64,000 nucleotides of DNA from assembly GCA_024508855.1 (NCBI GenBank), contig JANINJ010000026.1:62001-126000 (forward strand). Direction: 5' to 3'. The notes beneath the pieces are model-generated. The model was given only the letters and a program-made list of their open reading frames with translations, was not told the DNA's origin and searched no databases. The stretch is from Xanthobacteraceae bacterium (GTDB lineage: Bacteria > Pseudomonadota > Alphaproteobacteria > Rhizobiales > Xanthobacteraceae). A program made the position numbers and the translations under genes. Below are positions 26,143 to 35,951 of this stretch, one piece after another. Numbering within the stretch: the stretch's first letter is position 1; every line of letters begins with the position of its first letter.

Positions 26143-29100
26143 AAGCTCCGTCGCGATCTCCCGCAGAACTACTCGCGCCAGGCCGCGCGCTGACGCTCGC
26201 CAATGTCGCCGAGGGCGCGGAAGGGCTGATCGTCTCCGATCTCGCGCGCGCCGTGGCCGCGCGGCCGAAGGCGCCCGCCGTCAGCCTTGCGGTGATCTGC
26301 CGTGACGGTCCGCGCATGTCGCAACTGGCGCGCGCGCTGGAATTCTTCGCGCCCGATCTGGAGGTGATGCAGTTTCCGGCGTGGGACTGCCAGCCCTACG
26401 ACCGGGTGTCGCCGCACGGCGGTATCGTCGCGCAGCGCGTGACCACGCTTGCGAAGCTTTCTCGCCTCAAGGGCAGCGAGAAGCCGCTGATCGTGCTGAC
26501 CACGGTGAACGCCGCCACGCAGCGCGTTCCGGCGCGGGAGGTGATCGCGGCGCAGGCGCTGTCGGTGGCGCCGGGCAACGTGGTGCCGATGGACTCCATC
26601 GTCGCGTGGCTTGAGCATAACGGCTACAATCGTTCCTCGACGGTGCGCGAGCCCGGCGAATACGCGGTGCGCGGCGGCATCCTCGACCTGTTTCCGGCGG
26701 GGCTGGATCAACCGGTGCGCTTCGACTTCTTCGGCGATGCGCTGGAATCGATCCGCACCTTCGATGCGGAAACCCAGCGCACGCTATTGACCATGCGCGG
26801 TCTCGACCTCGTGCCGGTCTCGGAATTCCAACTCGTCACCGAGACCATTCGCCGCTTCCGGATGGGCTATGTCGCGGCGTTCGGCGCGCCGGAGCGTGAC
26901 GACATGCTCTACGAAGCCGTCAGCGAAGGCCGCCGCCATCCCGGCATGGAGCACTGGCTGCCGCTGTTTCAGGAGCGGATGGACACGCTGTTCGACTACC
27001 TCGGCGATGCGCCGGTAACGATCGAACCGCAAGGTGAGGATGCCGCGCGCGAGCGCTTCACGCAGATCAACGACTACTACGAGGCTCGGCGCGAGGCGCT
27101 CGAGCATCGCGGCGGTGGTGCGATCTACAAGCCGTTACCGCCGGACCGGCTCTATCTCACCGAACAGGAGTGGGGTACGCGCCTTGCGGATGCCGCGCTG
27201 GTACGGCTGACGCCGTTCGCGGTGCCGGAGGGCAGCGAGGGCGTGATCGACGCCGGCGCGCGGCAAGGCCGCAGCTTCGCGCCGGAGCGTGCCGACACCT
27301 CCGTGAATGTCTTCGAATCCGTCGTGGCGCATGTTCAGGGGCTGCAGGCGGCGCGCCGCAAGGTAGTCATCGCGCTGTGGAGCGAAGGTTCTCGCGACCG
27401 CATGGCGAGCATGCTGAAAGACCACAAGCTGCTCAACCTGACCAACGTCAACACATGGCGCACGGTGCAGGCAACACCGCGTAACGAAACCATGCTGGCC
27501 GTGGTCGGCATGGAATCCGGTTTCGAGACCGACAGCGTCTCCTTCATCACCGAGCAGGACATTCTCGGCGACCGGCTGGTGCGCCCGCGCAAGGCGAGCC
27601 GCAAGCTGGAAAACTTCATCTCCGAAGTCACCAGCCTCGCGACCGGCGATCTTGTCGTCCATGTCGAGCACGGCATTGGCCGTTTCGTCGGCCTGCAGAC
27701 GCTGGACGTCGCCGGTGCGCCGCATGATTGCCTCGAACTGCGCTACGCCAACGAGACGAAGCTGTTTCTACCGGTCGAGAACATCGAATTGCTGTCGCGC
27801 TACGGTTCCGACCAGGCCAATGTCGAGCTCGATCGGCTGGGCGGTGGCGGCTGGCAGGCACGCAAGGCCAAGCTCAAGAACCGCATCCGCGAGATCGCCG
27901 GCGAACTCATCAAGATCGCGGCCGAGCGGCATATGCACGAAGCCCCGAAGATGCCGGTGCAGCCCGGCCTCTACGACGAATTCTGCGCGCGCTTTCCCTA
28001 CGAGGAGACGGAGGACCAACTCACCGCCATCAACGCGACGTTGCACGATCTCGAAAGCGGCAAGCCGATGGATCGGCTGGTTTGCGGCGACGTCGGGTTC
28101 GGCAAAACCGAGGTGGCGCTGCGCGCGACGTTCGCGGTCGCGCTCGACGGCAAGCAGGTCGCGGTGGTGGTGCCGACGACGCTGCTCGCGCGGCAGCACG
28201 CGAAGAACTTCGCCGAGCGTTTCCGTGGCTTTCCGGTGAACGTCGCGCAGGCGTCACGGCTGGTGTCGTCGAAGGAACTGAGCCAGACCAAGAAGGGAAT
28301 TGCCGACGGCACCGTCGACATCGTCGTCGGTACCCACGCGCTGCTTGGCAAGTCGATCAAGTTCAAGGACCTCGGGTTGCTGGTGGTTGACGAGGAGCAG
28401 CACTTCGGCGTCAGCCACAAGGAGCGCCTGAAGCAGTTGCGCGCGCAGGTGCATGTGCTGACGCTGAGCGCCACGCCGATCCCGCGCACGCTGCAATTGG
28501 CGCTCACGGGCGTGCGCGACCTGTCGATCATAGCGTCGCCGCCGGTCGATCGCCTCGCGGTGCGCACCTTCGTCGCGCCGCACGATCCACTGATGATCCG
28601 CGAAGCCTTGCTGCGCGAGCGTTATCGCGGCGGACAGGCATTCTATGTCTGCCCGCGGATCGACGATCTCGCCGAGGTAAAGGATTTCCTCGACAAGAAC
28701 GTGCCCGAGATGAAGGTCGCGGTCGCGCACGGCCAGATGCCGCCGACCACGATCGAGGACATCATGTCGGCGTTCTACGATGGCAAGTACGATATCCTGC
28801 TGTCGACCACGATCGTCGAATCCGGCCTCGATATTCCGTCCGCCAATACGCTGATCGTGCATCGCGCCGACATGTTCGGCCTCGCGCAGCTCTATCAGCT
28901 GCGCGGCCGCGTCGGCCGCTCGAAGCTGCGCGCCTATGCGCTGTTCACCTTGCCCGCGCAGCAGAAGATCACGCCGCAGGCCGAACGGCGGCTCAAGGTC
29001 TTGCAATCGCTGGAAACGCTCGGCGCGGGATTTCAGCTTGCATCGCACGACCTCGACATTCGCGGCGCAGGCAACCTGTTGGGCGAGGAGCAGTCCGGTC

Positions 29101-29657
29101 ACATCAAGGAAGTCGGTTTCGAACTGTACCAATCGATGCTTGAGGAGGCGATCCTCAATCTCAAGGCCGGCATTTCCGAGCCCGTGGCCGATCGCTGGTC
29201 GCCGCAGATCACGCTCGGCATGCCGGTACTGATTCCGGAGGACTACGTGTCCGATCTGCCGGTCAGACTATCGCTGTATCGGCGGCTTGCCGATCTCGAA
29301 ACCGAGGAAGAGATCGACAGCTTCGCCGCCGAATTGCGCGACCGGTTCGGTCCGCTGCCGGACGAAGCGCGCTACCTGTTCAAGGTCGCGACCATCAAGG
29401 CCTATTGTCGCCGCGCCAACGTGGAGAAGATCGATGCCGGGCCGAAGGGCGCGGTGATCACCTTCCGCGACAATAGCTTTGCGCAGCCGGAGAAGCTGGT
29501 GTTCTTCATTCGCCAGCACGGTCAGGCCGCCAAGGTGCGGCCGGATATGAAGGTCGTGTTCCTGCAGAACTGGGAAACGCCGGAAGATCGCCTGACGGGC
29601 GCCACGGAAATCCTGCGCCAACTGGCCAATCTCGCGGAGGGCCGAAAGGCCGCTTGA
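26139..29657 (+). CDS. mfd: transcription-repair coupling factor Mfd
   Basis: Removes RNA polymerase stalled at DNA lesions and recruits UvrA. 1172 residues, the expected size, from the ATG that overlaps the sdhE stop. In order: an N-terminal UvrB-homology module (about 1-330, with QFPAWDCQPYDRVSPHG and RGGILDLFPAG), the RNA-polymerase-interacting CarD-like domain (DLVVHVEHGIGRF, about 503), then a RecG-like translocase with GDVGFGKTEVAL (about 650), DEEQHFGV (about 749), SATPIPRTL, the TRG motif and QLRGRVGRS, and finally the TRCF C-terminal domain that regulates UvrA binding. No sign of damage. Confidence 0.97.
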   Translation: MKAPSRSPAELLAPGRALTLANVAEGAEGLIVSDLARAVAARPKAPAVSLAVICRDGPRMSQLARALEFFAPDLEVMQFPAWDCQPYDRVSPHGGIVAQRVTTLAKLSRLKGSEKPLIVLTTVNAATQRVPAREVIAAQALSVAPGNVVPMDSIVAWLEHNGYNRSSTVREPGEYAVRGGILDLFPAGLDQPVRFDFFGDALESIRTFDAETQRTLLTMRGLDLVPVSEFQLVTETIRRFRMGYVAAFGAPERDDMLYEAVSEGRRHPGMEHWLPLFQERMDTLFDYLGDAPVTIEPQGEDAARERFTQINDYYEARREALEHRGGGAIYKPLPPDRLYLTEQEWGTRLADAALVRLTPFAVPEGSEGVIDAGARQGRSFAPERADTSVNVFESVVAHVQGLQAARRKVVIALWSEGSRDRMASMLKDHKLLNLTNVNTWRTVQATPRNETMLAVVGMESGFETDSVSFITEQDILGDRLVRPRKASRKLENFISEVTSLATGDLVVHVEHGIGRFVGLQTLDVAGAPHDCLELRYANETKLFLPVENIELLSRYGSDQANVELDRLGGGGWQARKAKLKNRIREIAGELIKIAAERHMHEAPKMPVQPGLYDEFCARFPYEETEDQLTAINATLHDLESGKPMDRLVCGDVGFGKTEVALRATFAVALDGKQVAVVVPTTLLARQHAKNFAERFRGFPVNVAQASRLVSSKELSQTKKGIADGTVDIVVGTHALLGKSIKFKDLGLLVVDEEQHFGVSHKERLKQLRAQVHVLTLSATPIPRTLQLALTGVRDLSIIASPPVDRLAVRTFVAPHDPLMIREALLRERYRGGQAFYVCPRIDDLAEVKDFLDKNVPEMKVAVAHGQMPPTTIEDIMSAFYDGKYDILLSTTIVESGLDIPSANTLIVHRADMFGLAQLYQLRGRVGRSKLRAYALFTLPAQQKITPQAERRLKVLQSLETLGAGFQLASHDLDIRGAGNLLGEEQSGHIKEVGFELYQSMLEEAILNLKAGISEPVADRWSPQITLGMPVLIPEDYVSDLPVRLSLYRRLADLETEEEIDSFAAELRDRFGPLPDEARYLFKVATIKAYCRRANVEKIDAGPKGAVITFRDNSFAQPEKLVFFIRQHGQAAKVRPDMKVVFLQNWETPEDRLTGATEILRQLANLAEGRKAA

Positions 29658-29678
29658 ACGGAGCCGATTCCGGGCTGT

Positions 29679-30911
29679 CTACGACGCGGCGCGATGCGCG
29701 TCGCTGTCGAGGCGAGACAGCAACATGGCGGCGGAATCCGTCGGAAGCAGCGTCTCCACTACAACATGCGGATCGACGCGAGCATCGCGTTTGGTGCTGT
29801 GCACGGTGTGCTTCACGACGCTGGCAAGCCGCCGGGCAACCGAGCCTGCGGTTCGCGAACTGGCTCCAATGAAGACCGCAACGATCGAACCGTCATCGCG
29901 CATCGTTGCAAAGTCGGTCCGCCGCATCAGCCGGCCGATGATGCGAGCCGCGTCGTACTGCACGCGGGCGGGCTGATCGCCGAGCGTGAACCGCGCCACC
30001 GAGAGACCGGCGCCGCGGCTCAAGGTCTGCTCGACCGTCCTGGCGAAATCGCGGTCGAATGCAGCCGGCGTCAGCAGACCGGTGCGCGGATCGAGCAGGC
30101 CGCCGGCATCGATCGACCGCAGCGTGCGCACGAGGCGTTGCTCGAACGCGTGCTGCCGGATCAGTGGCAGCGCATTGGTCGCGACATCGACGGGATCGCC
30201 GGCGATCATTTCGAGGTTGGGCAAATCGTAGCCGCGCGTCAGGCGAGCGGGAACGATCACCGGAAGATTGCGGAAGCGGGTGTCTTCCGCCAGCACGGTC
30301 AGGAATGCATCGACCACACGAGGCGTGAAACCATCGCCGATGACGATGCCGTCGACGTCGCGAGCGTTGAGATGTTTCGCTGCAGCCTCGATGCTGAGTG
30401 CACCGACGATGCCCATGCGCTCGCCTAGCGCTACCGAGAGCGCCGGATAGGAGACGCCGCGCCCGATTAGCAGCACCGTCGCGTCCTGGATCGGATCGCT
30501 GTCCGCGAGGCGGCTCTGAAGGGTCGGGCTGTCTGCGAGGCGGCGCAGCATGGTGACGTGCAATGACCTGACGCGCAGCGCAGCGCGCAATCGGGCGCCG
30601 AGGCGATCCGGATTGCTGTCCAGCGCCGATAGCGGGATCGCATTGGCAGGCAGCCGCGTGGTCGGGTCGATAAGGATCAGCGGGACATATGGCTGATGGG
30701 TCGTCAACCGATTGGCAAGGCGCGTGAGGGGGTCCAATCCCTCCGCCGGCATTTCGGCGACGATGGCGGCCGGCAGCAGCCTGGCGACGGCGTCCGATGC
30801 GTCGGCCCAGGCCACCTCGACCATCGGAAACAGTTTCGCATCCGTTAGCGCGGCCGTCAGCGAAGGCGACTGATTGATGGCGATAACGACGATGGGGCCG
30901 TGCTGGGACAT
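29679..30911 (-). CDS. PleD-like protein with degenerate GGDEF domain
   Basis: 410 residues. Two receiver-like alpha/beta units (about 1-115 and 130-245) are followed by a C-terminal domain beginning LDPRTGLLTPAAFDRDFART (about 275), the normal entry into a diguanylate cyclase GGDEF domain. However the active-site loop reads RDDGSIVAVF instead of GG(D/E)EF, so cyclic-di-GMP synthesis is unlikely. The first receiver-like units also lack a clear phospho-acceptor Asp context. It may bind nucleotide or act as a protein-interaction scaffold. It is the last of three genes on this strand (binding protein, ligase-like, this), 81 bases after the ligase-like gene, and converges on mfd with a 21-base gap. 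Confidence 0.75.
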   Translation of the reverse strand: MSQHGPIVVIAINQSPSLTAALTDAKLFPMVEVAWADASDAVARLLPAAIVAEMPAEGLDPLTRLANRLTTHQPYVPLILIDPTTRLPANAIPLSALDSNPDRLGARLRAALRVRSLHVTMLRRLADSPTLQSRLADSDPIQDATVLLIGRGVSYPALSVALGERMGIVGALSIEAAAKHLNARDVDGIVIGDGFTPRVVDAFLTVLAEDTRFRNLPVIVPARLTRGYDLPNLEMIAGDPVDVATNALPLIRQHAFEQRLVRTLRSIDAGGLLDPRTGLLTPAAFDRDFARTVEQTLSRGAGLSVARFTLGDQPARVQYDAARIIGRLMRRTDFATMRDDGSIVAVFIGASSRTAGSVARRLASVVKHTVHSTKRDARVDPHVVVETLLPTDSAAMLLSRLDSDAHRAAS

Positions 30912-30992
30912 CTGAACCGCAATGAGAATGATGCGGTCCGCACGCTAGGCCGTTGGACTTAATGTGGCGTCAACGGCATTGTTCGAGTTTAT

Positions 30993-32498
30993 CTAATCCT
31001 GTGCGGTTCGTTCGCGAAAGGCTTCCACCATCAAGGGGTTAAGTCCGAGTTCGGAAAGCGCCGCACGCGCCCGTCCGTTGTCGTTGGCGCGTCCTGCCAG
31101 ACGATAGCCGCTGACCCGGTTGGGCAGCGCGGTCAGCATCGCGCCTTCGCCGAGCCGTTTTGCCCAGGCATGCAGGTCCTCGGCCAGGAAGCGATAGCCG
31201 CCGACCGCCATCAGGCCCGGCGGCGGAGCGGTGATGCAGATGGTGCCGGTCGCGCGATCGAGGCGGGCGGCGTAGCCGGTGTCGACATAGTTCTGCGCCG
31301 GGGCGCTGCTGCGCACATCAAGGGCCGCAGCAGCGGCCGCATAGACCGAAGTGGGGACCATCGATCCGCGCAGTCCCAGCGTTCCGCTGGGCGTCAGCAC
31401 GATATCGCCGGCGATCGGCGATTGAGCGTCGTCACGCGGCGCGCCGAATGGGCCGGGCATGATCGGGGCGGGCAGTCCGTCGTCCAGACGCCGCGCGCCG
31501 AACAGGCCGATTTCGCCGAACAGATAGACGTCGGTGAATCCCACATTGGTCGCTGTCCACGCCGCGCTGGCTGCAACCTGTTCAGGCGCGCGCCAGAGAC
31601 CGATGACATTGCGCAGTATCGGAAGGCGCGACACGGCGCCATCCTCGTCCAGTCGCATCGCGATGGTCGCCGGCGCAATCAGCGTGTCGCATTCCAACTC
31701 AGTGATCTGTCGCTCGAGCACCTCGTCGTCGAACGGATGGTGCAGCGCCAGCGTGCCGCCGCTGAGCAGCCAGCCCATCAATGCGGCGGCGATGCCGGCA
31801 AACGACGTCATGGTCTGCGCGGACAAAATGCATGCAGCCTGCGGCATGCCGCTTTCGAGGAACACCGCAAGACCTCCGGCGATCATGCCGAGATGGGTAC
31901 GCGGAACGGGAAGTAAGCCCTGCGGCGTGACGTCGAACGAGATCATGGCCGCCTGTCGCGCATCGGGCGGCGGCATCGACGGCAGGATTTCGCCGTGGGC
32001 GATGACATCGTCGAGCGGGATCATCCCTTCCGGCAGGCTGGCGCCGAAGCCGCAGACATGGCGGATCGAGAACACTTCGACGGCGGCATTCATCGCGAGG
32101 TCGGCGTGGCTGACGCCATCGATCATGGCACAACTGACGATCGCGCGGGCCCCGATGCGATTGAGCGCTACCGCGAGTTCGGCATGGCGCCAGAGCTGCG
32201 GCAGCAGCGCGACGACGAGGCCGGCGCGATGCGCGGCGAGGATCGTCAGCGGCAGTTCGATGGTGTTCGGCAGTTGCAGCGCAATGATTGAATTCGGGGG
32301 CAGGCCGGCGGCGATGAAATGCGAGGCCAGTGCCGCAATCGCCCGGTCGGCCTGTGCGAAGGTGAGTTGTCGCGGCGATTGTCCGGTCACTCGCAGCTTG
32401 TCGAACGGATCGGCCAGCGCGAGCGCGTGCGGCTGGCGCGCCAGCACGCGCCGGAACAATCCATCGAGGGTTGGCGATGCGGGTGTCGTCTGCAGCAC
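30993..32498 (-). CDS. AMP-binding ligase-like protein, probably degenerate
   Basis: 501 residues with the overall layout of acyl-CoA synthetases (ANL superfamily): RQLTFAQADRAIAALASHF and the IIALQLPNTIELPLTILAAHRAGLV segment at the N-terminus are typical. But the Thr/Ser-Gly-rich phosphate loop (TSGTTGxPK) is replaced by FDVTPQGLLPVPRTH, and the catalytic Lys motif near the C-terminus is not visible, so adenylation activity is doubtful. The start is a GTG at 32496-32498 directly abutting the TGA of the upstream binding-protein gene, with no spacer, so it needs re-initiating ribosomes. Near residue 30 the peptide DPFDKLRVTG resembles translated interspersed repeats. Confidence 0.75.
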   Translation of the reverse strand: MLQTTPASPTLDGLFRRVLARQPHALALADPFDKLRVTGQSPRQLTFAQADRAIAALASHFIAAGLPPNSIIALQLPNTIELPLTILAAHRAGLVVALLPQLWRHAELAVALNRIGARAIVSCAMIDGVSHADLAMNAAVEVFSIRHVCGFGASLPEGMIPLDDVIAHGEILPSMPPPDARQAAMISFDVTPQGLLPVPRTHLGMIAGGLAVFLESGMPQAACILSAQTMTSFAGIAAALMGWLLSGGTLALHHPFDDEVLERQITELECDTLIAPATIAMRLDEDGAVSRLPILRNVIGLWRAPEQVAASAAWTATNVGFTDVYLFGEIGLFGARRLDDGLPAPIMPGPFGAPRDDAQSPIAGDIVLTPSGTLGLRGSMVPTSVYAAAAAALDVRSSAPAQNYVDTGYAARLDRATGTICITAPPPGLMAVGGYRFLAEDLHAWAKRLGEGAMLTALPNRVSGYRLAGRANDNGRARAALSELGLNPLMVEAFRERTAQD

Positions 32499-34379
32499 TC
32501 AATCACCTTTGCCGCGGCCGGGCGCGCTCTCGGGCTTGTGCCACCATGTCTCTGGAAGATATCCGGTCAGCGCGGTGGTCGCAGGCCTTTCTATCCGATT
32601 CCAGCGTGCGATCCATTGTTCCCGGACGTTGTACAGCGGAATTGCGTAGAAGCCCGAGATCAGTACGCGATCGAGCGCACGCACGGCAGAGACGAAGGCG
32701 GGCCGTTCGTGTGCAGCCAGCAGCGCCTCGATCATGGCGTCGATGGCGGGATCCTTCGCGCCCATGTAGTTGCGTGTACCCTGATGATCCGCGGCCTCGC
32801 TGCCCCAGTAGAACGATTGCTCGTTGCCGGGCGAGAGCGACTGGTCCCAGCGATTCTGGATCATGTCGAAATCGAAGGCGAGGCGGCGCTGGTCGAACTG
32901 CACCGCATCAACGGCGCGGACCGAAGCCTGAATGCCGGCGCGCTTCAGGCTGGCGCTGAACGCCAGCGCGATGCGTTCCTGATCCCGCGTCGTCACCAGG
33001 ATTTCGAATGCGAACGGCGCCTTGGTTCCATGCCGGCGAAGCTTCCCGTCTTTCAGTTCGTATCCAGCCTGCTGCAGCAGTGTCAGCGCGCGCCGTAACG
33101 TTGCGCGGTCGCGGCCGGAGCCGTCGGTGACCGGCAGCCGGTAGCTGCCGTCAAGAATGTCCGGGCGAACATGGCCTGCAAACGGCGCGAGCAGGGTGCG
33201 TTCGCGCGCATCCGCCGGGCGCGTGTAAGCCGAGAGTTCGGAGCCCGCGAAAAACCCGGCCGATCGCGCATAGAGGCCGAAGAAGTAGTTCCGGTTGATC
33301 CATTCGAAATCGTAGAGCAGCGACAGTGCTTCGCGGACGCGGATGTCGGCGAACAGCGGCCGGCGCGTGTTGAAGACCAGAAATTCGGAAGGATTGGGAA
33401 CGCCGGGCTTGATGACATCGCGGATCAGCGCGCCGGATTTCACCGCGGCGAGATCGTAGCCTTCGTGCCAGCGTAGCGGTTCGGTCTCGACGCGGAAATC
33501 ATAAAGCCCGCGTTTGAAGGCCTCGAACTGGGTGTTGGCATCGCGGTAGAAATCCAGCCGGATCTCGTCGAAGTTCCAGAGCCCGCGGTTGATCGGCAGA
33601 TCGCGACCCCAGTAATTTGGATCGCGCGTCAGCGTCACGCTGGTGCCAGGCTTCACGGTCGTCACGCGATACGGACCGGAACCGAGGGGCGGCGCCATCG
33701 AGGTATCTTCAAAGGTCGCGACATCGACCGCGTGTTTCGGCAGCACCGGCATCAGGCCGAGAATGAGCGGCAGTTCGCGGTCGCCCGCGTCGCCGAAGCG
33801 GAACCGCACGGTATGTTGGTCGATGGCTTTCGCCTCGGTCACCTTGGCGTAGTAGAGGCGGTGGTTGGGGCGGCCATGGTCGCGCAGCAATTCCCAGGAG
33901 AACAGCACGTCCTCCGCCAGCACTGGATGTCCGTCCGAAAACCGCGCGAGCGGATTGAGGTGGAACGTCACCTCGGTTCGGGCATCGTCGGTCTGGACGC
34001 TGTCAGCCAGCAGGCCATAGAGGGTGAAGGGCTCGTCGTTGCCGCGCGCCAGCAGGCTCTCGATCACGAATCCGCGAATTTGCTGCACCGCGAGGCCCCT
34101 CACGATCAGCGGATTGAGGCTGTCGAAGGTCCCCAGGATACCCTGTACCAGCCGCCCGCCTTTAGGGGCGTCTGGGTTGGCGTAGGGGAGGTGGCTGAAA
34201 TCCGCCGGCAGGGCCGGCGTGCCGTGCATCGCAATGCCGTGGCTCGGTCCAGCTGCGAAAGAAGGCGCACCGGCGAGTAGGCTTAGGGCTGGCACAAGGG
34301 CCACCACCAATCGGGCTGCGTGCTGTGCGGCCCGCAGAACAGGCGCCCAACGAGAGGGATTTGATTCGGTGCGGTTCAC
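32499..34379 (-). CDS. YejA-like periplasmic oligopeptide-binding protein (SBP family 5)
   Basis: 626 residues. A signal peptide spans about 1-43 (ARLVVALVPALSLLAGAPSFAAG). The mature part shows the family 5 pattern: PKGGRLVQGILGTFDSLNPL near the start, VTFHLNPLARFSDGHPVLAEDVLFSWELL (about 150-178), VREALSLLYDFEWINRNYFFG (about 340-360), and a C-terminal WDQSLSPGNEQ / NYMGAKDPAIDAMIEALL segment, closest in my memory to YejA of the microcin C/oligopeptide importer YejABEF. The permease and ATPase genes are not adjacent here. Its downstream neighbour, a ligase-like gene, is fused head-to-tail without a spacer, which suggests a linked function that I cannot name. Confidence 0.9.
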   Translation of the reverse strand: MNRTESNPSRWAPVLRAAQHAARLVVALVPALSLLAGAPSFAAGPSHGIAMHGTPALPADFSHLPYANPDAPKGGRLVQGILGTFDSLNPLIVRGLAVQQIRGFVIESLLARGNDEPFTLYGLLADSVQTDDARTEVTFHLNPLARFSDGHPVLAEDVLFSWELLRDHGRPNHRLYYAKVTEAKAIDQHTVRFRFGDAGDRELPLILGLMPVLPKHAVDVATFEDTSMAPPLGSGPYRVTTVKPGTSVTLTRDPNYWGRDLPINRGLWNFDEIRLDFYRDANTQFEAFKRGLYDFRVETEPLRWHEGYDLAAVKSGALIRDVIKPGVPNPSEFLVFNTRRPLFADIRVREALSLLYDFEWINRNYFFGLYARSAGFFAGSELSAYTRPADARERTLLAPFAGHVRPDILDGSYRLPVTDGSGRDRATLRRALTLLQQAGYELKDGKLRRHGTKAPFAFEILVTTRDQERIALAFSASLKRAGIQASVRAVDAVQFDQRRLAFDFDMIQNRWDQSLSPGNEQSFYWGSEAADHQGTRNYMGAKDPAIDAMIEALLAAHERPAFVSAVRALDRVLISGFYAIPLYNVREQWIARWNRIERPATTALTGYLPETWWHKPESAPGRGKGD

Positions 34380-34604
34380 CGGGGAAATTTACCACAGCGG
34401 CCATGCTTCGGCCCCGGTCGGACGGCAAAGAAGGTTGTCGGCATTGATCTTTTCGTTTGCCGTTGTATTGAAGGCGTACAATTGATGTTGGTTGCTCGGC
34501 CTGTCACTTAACCGCCTCATTTGGCAAAGAGACAGCGGCCAAACAGCCAGGTGCGGCGCCCATTTGCGGTTTCGGGCGCTCCCATTCAGAAAGGGCTTTC
34601 CGCA

Positions 34605-35423
34605 ATGAATTTTCCTAAGATGGCCGCGCTGGCGTGGCCGCGCGCGCAGGCCTTCGCTGTGCTGACGGCAGCGGCGTTTGCCGCGACGACGAGCATGACC
34701 CCGGTTCAGGCGCAGCCAGCCAACAACCACAAGGCCCCGGCCAAGACGGCTCCGAAGGCGGCTCCTGCCCAGAAGGGTGCTCCGGCCGCTCAGGCGCCGG
34801 CAGCGCCACAGGCCCCCGCAGCCGGCCAGCAGCCGCCCGAACAGCAGGTGCAGTTGATCTATGCGCCCTGGACCAAGTTCTGTCTGAAGGGACAGGATGC
34901 CAACGCCAAGCAGGTCTGCTTCACTGGCAAGGACGGTCGTATCGAGTCGGGTCAGCCGGTGATTGCCGCGGTCATCATCGAGCCGGAAGGCGAGGCCAAG
35001 AAGATCCTGCGCGTGACGCTGCCGCTCGGCATGCAGCTCGTCCATGGAACGCGCATCATCATCGACAACAATCCGCCGATGCAGAGCCCGTACGTGATCT
35101 GCTTCGCCAATGGCTGCATGTCCGACTACGAAGTCACGCCGGACATGATCAACAACTTGAAGAAGGGCCAGAACCTCATTGTTCAGGCGATCAATTCCAA
35201 CGGCGCACCGCTGACGCTGCCGCTGCCTCTGGCCGAATTCGCCAAGGCCTATGACGGTCCGCCGACCGACCCGAAGGTGTTCGAGGAAACCCAGAAGAAG
35301 CTGCAGGAAGAGCTGCAGAAGCGTGCTGCCGAGGCCCGCGCCAAGCTCGAGGCGCAGCAGCCGGCCGGAACGACACCGCCTGCGGCAGGTACCACGCCGC
35401 CCGCCAATCCCGCCGGGAAATAA
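34605..35423 (+). CDS. invasion-associated locus B (IalB) family secreted protein
   Basis: 272 residues from the ATG at 34605. A signal peptide (about 1-36, ending TTSMTPVQAQP) is followed by a Pro/Ala/Lys-rich linker (about 37-80), then the IalB-like core (about 82-215) with four cysteines (KFCLKG, QVCFTG, VICFANGC), VTLPLGMQLVHGTRIIIDN and SDYEVTPDMINNLKKGQ, and a charged coiled-coil tail (EETQKKLQEELQKRAAEARAKLEAQ) rich in Pro at the end. In Bartonella a member of this family promotes erythrocyte entry; in free-living relatives the role is unknown. A strong terminator follows 22 bases after the stop. Confidence 0.88.
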   Translation: MNFPKMAALAWPRAQAFAVLTAAAFAATTSMTPVQAQPANNHKAPAKTAPKAAPAQKGAPAAQAPAAPQAPAAGQQPPEQQVQLIYAPWTKFCLKGQDANAKQVCFTGKDGRIESGQPVIAAVIIEPEGEAKKILRVTLPLGMQLVHGTRIIIDNNPPMQSPYVICFANGCMSDYEVTPDMINNLKKGQNLIVQAINSNGAPLTLPLPLAEFAKAYDGPPTDPKVFEETQKKLQEELQKRAAEARAKLEAQQPAGTTPPAAGTTPPANPAGK

Positions 35424-35445
35424 CCGCGGGAACATCAAATCAAAA

Positions 35446-35469
35446 GCGCCCCGGTTGGGGCGCTTTTTT
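35446..35469 (+). terminator. rho-independent terminator of the IalB-like gene
   Basis: GCGCCCC (35446-35452) pairs with GGGGCGC (35457-35463) around GGTT, followed by six T (35464-35469). Four A precede the stem, so it may also work weakly for the convergent hspQ transcript. Confidence 0.92.
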
Positions 35470-35500
35470 CTTGGCTCGTTTCTGAAACGCGAGAGGGAAA

Positions 35501-35833
35501 TCAGTTGAGCGAGGGATTCCGTGGCCGGTAGCCGCCGGATTTATCTCTCACGAAGATTTCGGCCACCTGAGAATGGCGGATCGGCTCGCCGGAATCGTCC
35601 GGCAGTAGGTTCTGCTCGGAGACGTAGGCGACATATTCCGAGTCCGAATTTTCGGCGAGCAGATGATAGAACGGCTGGTCCTTGTGCGGACGCACTTCCT
35701 CCGGAATCGACAGCCACCACTCTTCGGTGTTGGCGAACTCCGGGTCGATATCGAACACCACGCCCCGGAACGAAAAAATCCGGTGCCGGACGATCTGGCC
35801 TATCTGAAACTTTGCGGTCCGCGTCTTTGCCAT
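35501..35833 (-). CDS. hspQ: heat shock protein HspQ (hemimethylated DNA-binding YccV family)
   Basis: 110 residues from the ATG at 35833; upstream in-frame codons lack family similarity. In enterobacteria HspQ binds hemimethylated DNA and acts as a specificity factor for Lon protease. Family marks are all present: AKFQIGQIVRHRIFSFRGVVFDIDPEF (about 7-33), NTEEWWLSIPEEVRPHKDQPFYHLLAE (about 35-61), YVAYVSEQNLLPDDSGEPIRH (about 67-87) and the RPRNPSLN tail. Converges on the IalB-like gene across the terminator. Confidence 0.95.
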   Translation of the reverse strand: MAKTRTAKFQIGQIVRHRIFSFRGVVFDIDPEFANTEEWWLSIPEEVRPHKDQPFYHLLAENSDSEYVAYVSEQNLLPDDSGEPIRHSQVAEIFVRDKSGGYRPRNPSLN

Positions 35834-35951
35834 GCCCGTCGAATAGACCAGGATTGTGGCCGATGCTAGAGGCAAACACCCCTACATTAGGCTGCCAGCG
35901 CGCTAAACTCCGCCGTGATTCCGGGCCGAAAATGAAGAAAATCCCGCTTTC

